This document shows positions 57,199-64,000 of a stretch of 64,000 bases of DNA, in pieces. The notes beneath the pieces are model-generated. The model made no database searches. It was given only the letters and a program-made list of their open reading frames with translations, and was not told the DNA's origin. This DNA is from Nicotiana tabacum (lineage: Eukaryota; Streptophyta; Magnoliopsida; Solanales; Solanaceae). A program made the position numbers and the translations under genes. The DNA is taken from assembly GCF_000715075.1 (NCBI RefSeq), contig NC_134095.1, positions 49,838,806 through 49,902,805 on the forward strand, written 5' to 3'. Numbering within the stretch: the first letter of the stretch is position 1; every line of letters starts with the position of its first letter.

Positions 57199-59086
57199 AG
57201 TACCCGTTTGACCGTCTTGGAGCAATAAATGGCTAATCTCCACACTTCTGTCACTGACCTAGGCACCAGAGTTGACAATTTGACCACTCAACAAGCCAAG
57301 TCAGAGTAAAAGATCATGGGATGGCTTCAGGCACTAGGATGAGTGTGTCACCTCGATCCTGGCACCGTCTTTGATCAGGATTGAGCCTCAGGGAAGTCCC
57401 CTTACCTTACTCTACTTTATATTTGTTGACATGGGGATATGCCAAAGTTTTAAGTGTAGGATGGGGGGTGGCTGTTGTTGGCTATTGTTGTAAAAAAATT
57501 GTATAACTTTGCATTGTGTTGTTTTCTTTTTGTTTGTTTGGTATTGTTGGGTCATGTTAGTTAACTTCGACTTGGCCCGAAGACGGACACCTCTCGACAA
57601 GTTTCTTGAGGGATAAAAGTCGAACAAAAAAAACAAAAAACAGGAACATTGGGAATCTTCCTGATGATGGATCTTTTAGACAGTTTTTCTTGAGGGAAGT
57701 AAGTCTAAAGAAAATACCAAAAAGATTTTTTTTTGTTTTGTTTTAGGTAGTGTAGTAACTCCCCATTGGTTTTTCTTTGGACCACGGTTCTTTTCCAAGG
57801 GTTTAGCTTGAACCGGGTGTAGGTAGTTTTTGTTTATTTTGTTTTTAGTTTTTAGTTAGTATTGATGGGCTACGAGCTGAAATAGAAAGAGAAACCCTTG
57901 GCGTTGATACATCTGAATATAGTAGACACTAGAGTGTAACGCTTAGTCTCAGTGGTTGACTCTTGCTAAAGTGCCTTAAATTGTATGTTTGTAACTGACT
58001 TGAACACTCAAAAGAGAGTGTCTTGATAAGCCAATCTGGAGTGAGTCATGTGTCATGTGTGTGTGAGTTGTACTGTATTCTATGCTTTACATTTGATGCC
58101 TAAAACTTGCCCCGTGTATTTGCAAAGCGAAATAGTAGCTTCATTCAGTCTTAGAAGTGATATAGGCATTTCTTTGTTAAGCCAGATATATAAAGTAGAC
58201 CCACCTAAATGTAACACATCGTAGTCAACCTCGTTGAGCCTATAAGCATATTTTTTTGGCAACCACATTGCGAACCTTACCCAATTGTTTGAATGGCCCA
58301 TCTGTTTGAACCCCTTTTACCTCCCATGTGTACTTGAATAGCCTTGAAATATGCAAAAGCTAAAGTGTGGGGTGGTGGTTTGGTTTTTGAGTGGAACCAA
58401 TGAAATAGAGGAAAGGTGCAGTTTTTGGAAAAGTAAAAGAATAAGCACCACTTAAAAGAAGAAAAAAAAAAGAGAATGAGTAAATATAGTAGTTGATAAG
58501 TGGTGACTTGATACAATTGCACCTAATGGAGTGGGATGTTATAAATAAAAATGTGGTGGAATGTCTGGTTGACATAAGTATGATTTTGAAGGTTAATGTG
58601 ATTGTATTAAAAGTACTTAGGGAGGTTAGTCACTATATCCAAATATATCCTACCCGTCCCTTAGCCTACATTACAACCAATGGAAGTCCTAATTGATCTT
58701 AGACTGAATGAGCTCGATTAGTAGAGTAGTACACGACGGGCAAGCCTATGGTGCACTTTTATGTCATGTGAATGTTCTTTTTATGTCTATCTGAGTTCCT
58801 ACTAGTTCTTAATAATATTATTTGTAGAATTACTCTCTTGTGTGACGTGAGGGCATGTGGTTCACGAAGGAAAGTTAAGTCTTGACTTATGTATAGAGTA
58901 GTTTGAGTAATTATGAATATTGCACGACACGTGAGATTCGACTTTTGAGGCAAAGGTTGTTCACTACTAGGCGCAACTTTGGTGAGTTGTTCTTGGTGTG
59001 ATACGTTAGGGAAAAGCTTAGGGAAGGAACCCTGATAGAGTGTGGTGGATTGCTCGAGGACCAGCAATGATTTAAGTGTGGTTTGT
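57199..59086 (+). other. Athila 3' untranslated region
   Basis: 1.9 kb, no gene. Contains polypurine-tract-like sequences at 57451-57470 (TAAGTGTAGGATGGGGGGTG) and 58361-58378 (TAAAGTGTGGGGTGGTGG) in addition to the real position 59071-59086. Confidence 0.7.
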
Positions 59087-60355
59087 TGATAATAGGCTAT
59101 ATAGACGATATTTAAACCCTAAATATACCATGCCTTATTGTTGTTTTAAAGGCTAAATGATAAAAAAATACTCTAATTGGTGTTCTTTTGCTTCGCAGGG
59201 ACTAATCCGAGTTATGAAGAGACTATGGAGTGTTTTAGGAGTCAATAATATGGATAAAAGGCTAATTAAGAAGAACCTGAGTGAAAACAAGCAAGAAAGA
59301 GGTAAAGGAGGACTGAGCTGAAGGTCACCACGACCGCGGTCGACTGCGGTTAGACCGTGGTAGGACAAGAAAGCGAGGCAGAATGTTTGAGTTTCACGGC
59401 GGTCGCGCCGCGTTCTGCCGCGGTAGACTATGTAACTGCCCAGAACTTTTGGGACTAAAGTGTAAATCGGGGGAAACTTATTCCAACCCTTTATAAACTT
59501 AACAAACTCACCCTACAAAAGGTTAAGCTTGTTTTTAGACTAATTTGGAGGCAAGAACAAGTGTGAGAAGAGCAACCAACCATTAGAGTTTTTCCATCTT
59601 CTTTTTGTTATTTCAATTGCACATATGAATTTTTTTGTAGTTTTATTTTGCCTTGCTATGAGTAGCTAAACATTTAATCTAGGGTTGATGGAACCAATTG
59701 TTAGATGAAGTGTTGACTCACTTTTGTTATAATAGAGCCGGGTTTATTATGTTATTGTTCAACTATTGAATGGGCCCTTAATTAATCGTGTCTAATTGCC
59801 TTGTGTTTCTTGAGAAAGAATACTAGGTTAGACTATTGTTGAACAACACCATTTTTGGATAATTGAAGAGATTTATTACTTGAACTTAAAAGTGGGTTTA
59901 GAGATAACGAAACTTTGGTGGGATAATTCAGAGCTGCATAAATTATTAGCTAGAGTAGTTCGAGAGAATGCCCTAGTAAATTATCATAGTTGATCGAGAG
60001 ATAATTGCGATAGCCCATAGCTCATAATCCTCATAGAGTATTACGGCGAGATTATAGCAAAAGAGTTAAGACTTAAACTAGCAATTGGGGAAATCAATAC
60101 CCTAGACCTTTTTACCATTGAATTATCTTTGATTTAGAATATCGTTAGTTTTAATATCATTTTGAATTAGTTAAAAAAAAACCCAATATTTGTTGATAAA
60201 AATCTTGCATCTAGAAATTGTTTGAGCTGGTAATAGTATCACTAAGAGTTGAAATAGATAGATCAGTTTCCTGAGGATTCGACTCCGGACTTGAAAATCG
60301 GATTATATTTGCAACGACCGCTTTGTCTTTTATAAGGCATAGTTGGGCGTGATCA
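59087..60355 (+). repeat. 3' LTR of the Athila element
   Basis: 1269 bp matching the 5' LTR. TATA at ~59490 (CCCTTTATAAAC). CGCGG cluster at 59333-59425. Ends GGGCGTGATCA. The adjacent polypurine tract (TTAAGTGTGGTTTGT) is partly decayed. Confidence 0.92.
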
Positions 60356-60360
60356 GCAAT
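60356..60360. repeat. Target duplication, right (Athila), imperfect
   Basis: GCAAT, compare GACAT at 25260-25264. Confidence 0.5.
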
Positions 60361-60535
60361 CTAACATGCCAGGGCGGAGGCGAGGAGAAAAACTTTGGAG
60401 GAGATCAAGGCCGGGGGTGTTGATCTGTCAGTTGGAATTGAGGAGGCCCGGGAGCTGGAGATAAAGTTGGTGCTTTTGATCGTCCAAGACGAGGATCCCG
60501 GAGATGGTTTGGGGGATAGTGGTGATGAAGAGTAG
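60361..60535 (+). pseudogene. Antisense gene A, 3' terminal part
   Basis: Continues gene A in the same phase after the Athila insertion: HARAEARRKTLEEI, then DLSVGIEEARELEIKLVLL, and an acidic tail DEDPGDGLGDSGDEE ending at TAG 60533-60535. The end of gene B (63036-63203) has the same layout: QRETLEEVHARGFNLSEEIE, then an acidic tail. An in-frame TAA at 60362-60364 is at a likely Gln position. This pairing proves the Athila element landed inside gene A. Confidence 0.75.
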
Positions 60536-61138
60536 GCCTTGTGTCGCTTTTGCCCCCTCTCCTTTCTGTGCATGTACCCCCGGGGGAGTGAGTCTTGTAA
60601 AGACTTCCCTTGTAAATATATTTTTGGTAATGAAAAGAAAGGGTTTTTCTTATCTCTGTCTTTTTGTTCTTTTTACCTCGCCGCTCGAGCGGAGTTAACC
60701 TTCGACTCTAGGCGTTAGCTCTTCAAAAATTGTATTCGGAGCGACCGGGACCCCTAAATCGGGTCCTGTCCCGAAGTTAGATCGGCAGCTTCTTTAGGGC
60801 CGATTCTAGTGATAGCAAGGTGCCCTCGAGGCCTTGCTGCTTCACAAATTTCACGGGATAGTAGCATTCGAGCAATTTGGTGAAGGGACCCCGGGGTGGT
60901 ACTGTTAGTACATTTCCCTAGAAAAAGGGTGACGTTAATGCGGCCAAAATTAATTGGCCCTCTGGGTAGGCGATCAGTCGCTGCCTTGCCCATATATATT
61001 CATTCATTTGCCTCTCAAGTGGAGATTCTGCTACTTTGAGTAACCACAGGGCCTGGCGCTCTGTGCTAGTTCTCCCATTGTTCCAACTCAAAATCTTTGC
61101 TCAAATTCATATCTCCCCCTTCTCATTTTATCATAGCC
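60536..61138 (+). promoter_or_regulatory. Gene A 3' end and gene B promoter
   Basis: After the gene A stop comes a U-rich 3' end with AATGAAAAGAAAGGG (~60630). A TATA box of gene B (CCCATATATATTC) lies at 60989-61001, about 140 bp before its ATG. Confidence 0.5.
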
Positions 61139-63203
61139 ATGAATGATACATCGACCTTCGCCCACCAAAGAGAAGGGAGTTCTTCTTACGTTCCGCATTC
61201 GATCAGTGGTACACTACCGGTGCCCAGTGAACGGGCCTTGAGGTGCCTTTCCTCGAGAAAAGACATTATGTTGGGGTGACCCCTGCTGTTCCAGGACATC
61301 GGGAGAATGCGTTGAGGTTTATCTCATCAGTGGGAGAGGAAAACCTTGAGATGATCAGAAAAGATTGCGGATGGGGGGAATGCATGGTATTGCAAGTGCC
61401 TCCCTCCAAGGAGAGCATCATGACCTATGTCGAGGGTTTTTTGAGCGTGTACACGCATACTTTTGCATCGGGTCCCCCCGACCGGGTCGTGCTTGAGTTC
61501 TATTAGATATATCAGGTTACCTTGGCGCAGGATTACCTATTCCTTTGGAAGATAGTGCAGACGAAAAGATATTTCGCCGACAAGGCCAGGATTGAGTTTA
61601 CCCTCAGTCATCTCATGAGGTTATATCGGCCACTGCGCTATCGAGGTTTGATTGTTCTGCAGCGTTGATCCACCCGGGCTCCTGTCGTTAATAGTGTAGA
61701 GGACGAGGACCGTAGATGGATGAACCAGTTCGTTCGAGTTTGAACGATTGACATCATTCCTGAAGAGTTTCTGCCCTTTCCTGAGAAATGGAACTTCATA
61801 CGTAAGTGTCGCACCTGTTTTTTCATCGTTTTGACTGGAGGCAGGCTCCGTAATGACATTTTTCCATTTCATTTTTGTAGCGACTCCTTGGTTGCTGAAC
61901 GAGGTCCCTGATTTGGCCGAGTGGTCTTGTAAGCTGGCAGCCTGCTCAACTCATGATAGGCGTAGGTGGCGAGACCTATCCAAAGGGAGGTGGAAGGCAA
62001 AACATCATGGTAGGCGTCTGGTGGCTTGTTTCCCCAAAATGGTGTTTTTCTTTTCTACGTACTAACTTAGTCGCCGCAGGTACTGAAGATTTTTCTAAAA
62101 TGATACCGTGCTCTCTGAGAGAAGAGGAGAGACTACTGACCTTGGGATCGAGGGTCAATGATAAACGAAAAGAATCTTCGAGGTGCAAGGAGGCTCGTAG
62201 CAAGCGAGTCCTTCTCAGCGAATCAAGAGAGGTGATCCGACCGATCATTCGGTTTCGGGGACTTCCGTTCTCGAAAGAACATTCCACGTTTCTGTTGATG
62301 GCGCTTCAGGGGATACTAAGCCATCGGACATTGGCTCGGTTTTTGGTGAGGCTCAGCAGCTCAGCTTTATGGTAAATTTGGTAGCCGACATGGGACTATT
62401 CCGGCCTCACACTTTCCTTTTCTTATTGAATTTTCTTTTGCAAGCCTTCGATAGGCTCAAATCCGAGCTACTTCGTTATGAGGCTCAGTTGCGGAGAACT
62501 TTGGATAGATAGAAATCCCTTAAGCTTCTTTGTGAGAAAAAATAAAGCGAGCTGGTATCCCTGCAGTGCGAGGCGGGTCGAAGCCAGAGCCGCGAGAGTT
62601 GCCTCGAGAGACAGGTATCTTGTGTTTCATGTTGACGTATGCTCCTTCTTTCATTTTCAGAGGTTAACATTTCGATATTTCAGTTGGAGAGAAAAATAGA
62701 GGAGCTGGAGCGGCTCTAGGGCGAAGTTGGCAAGGTCAAATGTGAGTTCGACGAGCTGCAAGCCCATGTAGATGCCCAAGTTGCGGCCAAGGAGAGTGTT
62801 TTGGCTAAAGTTTCCACCCTGGAGATGCAAATCCGGACTGCTCATGCGAGTGATTCTGCGCGGGCGAACATGATCGCAAGGCTCGAGTTTGAGCTTTCGA
62901 AGACGAAGGTCGAGGTAGTGAATGACCGAGTCGAGGCTATGATGAGTAGCACTAGGGCTGATCAGAGAGCGATGACTTATTTGAAGAGTGTTTCCAGTAT
63001 TAAAGCTGAGCTAAGGATAACTCTTGGTTGAGCGAGCAAAAGAGTGTGCAAAGTGCAAATCTCAGAGGGAAACTCTCGAGGAAGTTCACGCCAGGGGTTT
63101 CAATCTTTCGGAAGAGATCGAGCAAGCCAAGGCGGAGGAGTATGATGCCAAGTTCCTTCTGTCTGATGCTGAAGATGGTGAGGACGAGGCCGTTGGGCCA
63201 TAG
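61139..63203 (+). pseudogene. Antisense gene B, tandem paralogue of gene A
   Basis: The ATG at 61139 opens MNDTSTFAHQREGSSSYVPH. A frameshift near 61245 follows. The globular domain parallels gene A (YVEGFLSVYTHTFASGPPDR, VVLEFY, TLSHLMRLYRPLRYRGLIVL, closing DIIPEEFLPFPEKWNF). An intron at the same place as in A starts ATAC|GTAAGTG (near 61800) and ends TTTTTGTAG (near 61880). A second starts CATG|GTAGGCG (near 62009) and ends CGCCGCAG (near 62080). More intron-like breaks lie near 62372-62449 and 62618-62660. The C-terminal half is coiled coil (VSTLEMQIRTAHASDSARAN; RLEFELSKTKVEVVNDRVEA), ending in the acidic DAEDGEDEAVGP. Stops at 61504, 61666 and 61741 and frameshifts make it dead. Function unknown. 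Confidence 0.68.
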
Positions 63204-64000
63204 TCCCCAAGGGGGACGTTTGCTTTCTTCTTGTTCTTGTGTATTTAGATTTCATAGTATGTTGTAAACAGAGCTTGTATTCTATTACATGTATGTATAA
63301 GAGGGGGACCTCGCAGTTTTGTGTCTTCTAGGTTTCTGTTTGCCAAGATTTTAGACAAATCAATCTGATCTCTTGAGTTAGTAGAAGTCTTTAGATTCGA
63401 TGATACGGCCCTGGGGCTCATTAGGCTGGCCCGGGGGGCTTTTACGCGCTTGGTCGATGCGACATTTAGTATAAGTTAGCGTTTGAGCTCTTATGCTTTT
63501 GTTCAATCATTTTGATTTTAGTCTCCGAGTCGGGTTTCGACTCAAGCTCATTTGACCCTCAGGCTTTTACGTTTGCGTAGGCTGGCGACAATGGCTCTTA
63601 CGCTTTGTTCTTAGGCATATATAGTTAACTATTTTGGGTTCAGTCTCCGAGTCAGGTTTCGACTCGAGCTCAATCGACCCTCAAGTTTTCCAAATTGCGT
63701 GGGTTGGCGACAATGGCTCTTACGCTTTGGGTCGAAATGACCTTTTAATGGCTTTATTTTTCTCTCGTTAAGGACTTTGAAGTAATTTTTTCCTAACCCG
63801 TCGTCGGTTCGGGAAGAACCTCGATTTCGAGTAACTTGCGGCGATGTTCGAGCACCTCGGGAGGTTTGGCTCAGAGGCTGAGTAGCTCGAAGCCTGTGAT
63901 TTGGAGCCGACATGGTCGAAGCTCTTTTGCCTGTGTCGAGGGTAGCTTAGTTAATCAGTTCTTTTCGAAGTAATGGCCTGTGATTTTGTAGTGATGGTCA
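63204..64000. other. 3' region of gene B with a partial tandem repeat
   Basis: No gene. A unit of roughly 130 bp containing TCAGTCTCCGAGTC-like, GGTTTCGACTC and GGCGACAATGGCTCTTACGC sequences occurs twice (about 63518-63606 and 63638-63727). This is typical of 3' untranslated regions of Tat-like elements. The element appears to run past the right edge. Confidence 0.6.

Larger units (their letters stand above)
25265..60355 (+). mobile_element. Athila-type Ty3/gypsy retrotransposon, split by an Ogre element
   Basis: About 12 kb of its own sequence spread over 35 kb. LTRs of 1.27 kb start TGATAATAGG and end GATCA. The primer site TGGCGCCGTTG is of the Athila tRNA-Asp type. Gag starts at 26690, is cut at 27999 by the Ogre element, and resumes at 51078 in phase. 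Protease, RT, RNase H and integrase follow, then the spacer GCGACGTTAAATCAGGC and GGGAGGCAACCCA typical of Athila, then an ORF in the env position, then the long 3' region. Many stops and several frameshifts: inactive. Confidence 0.93.

Noticed and set aside
1..64000. tRNA, rRNA, organelle-derived or pararetrovirus sequence
   Set aside because: No cloverleaf with A and B boxes, no rRNA core sequence, no plastid gene and no caulimovirus-type movement or coat motifs were seen by eye; tRNA-like words at 26543 and 32144 are primer binding sites.

Overview
The window is nuclear DNA of a flowering plant. It is about 80% transposable elements, with one recognisable cellular gene. Split genes with GT/AG introns, Athila- and Ogre-type Ty3/gypsy elements, a Ty1/copia element and Stowaway, hAT and Mutator-like MITEs all say angiosperm. 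The LTR ends, antisense coding regions and short repeats look most like Solanaceae, probably Nicotiana; that placement rests on memory of the families and was not searched.

Layout. 1-3932: dead hAT transposon carrying a MITE with a perfect 9-bp target duplication. 4010-4260: Stowaway MITE. 4760-11659: complete but dead Ty1/copia element with 1-kb LTRs and the 5-bp duplication atctt. 11665-15438: AT-rich non-coding DNA with weak exon-like relics. 15439-17876: three-exon F-box/FBD gene with an open spliced frame, carrying a hAT-type MITE in intron 2. 17877-21990: intergenic DNA with two more MITEs. 21996 to the right edge: what looks like the 3' part of a minus-strand gypsy element. Its 3' LTR lies at 21996-~22800, followed by two tandem, intron-containing plus-strand genes (copies A and B) that are antisense to it.

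Nesting. Copy A is cut by a 35-kb insertion. An Athila-type element (25265-60355) sits in a coiled-coil exon of copy A. Its gag is in turn split by a 23-kb Ogre-type element (28000-51072) with 4.1-kb LTRs, a tRNA-Arg-type primer site, an extra ORF1, a probable protease-RT intron, a ~53-bp tandem array and the perfect duplication gtaga. The end of copy A reappears at 60361-60535, in phase with the part before the insertion and similar to the end of copy B (61139-63203).

No retrotransposon gag-pol here is intact. Most in-frame stops look like single C-to-T or G-to-A changes from Gln, Arg or Trp codons, the signature expected of deaminated methylated cytosine. The most unusual observations are: a ~48-bp motif present four times in the Ogre element, outside its coding regions, with paired ends that seem to covary; a U5 copy of the Ogre primer site; the tandem antisense spliced genes; and an open env-position ORF in the otherwise dead Athila element.
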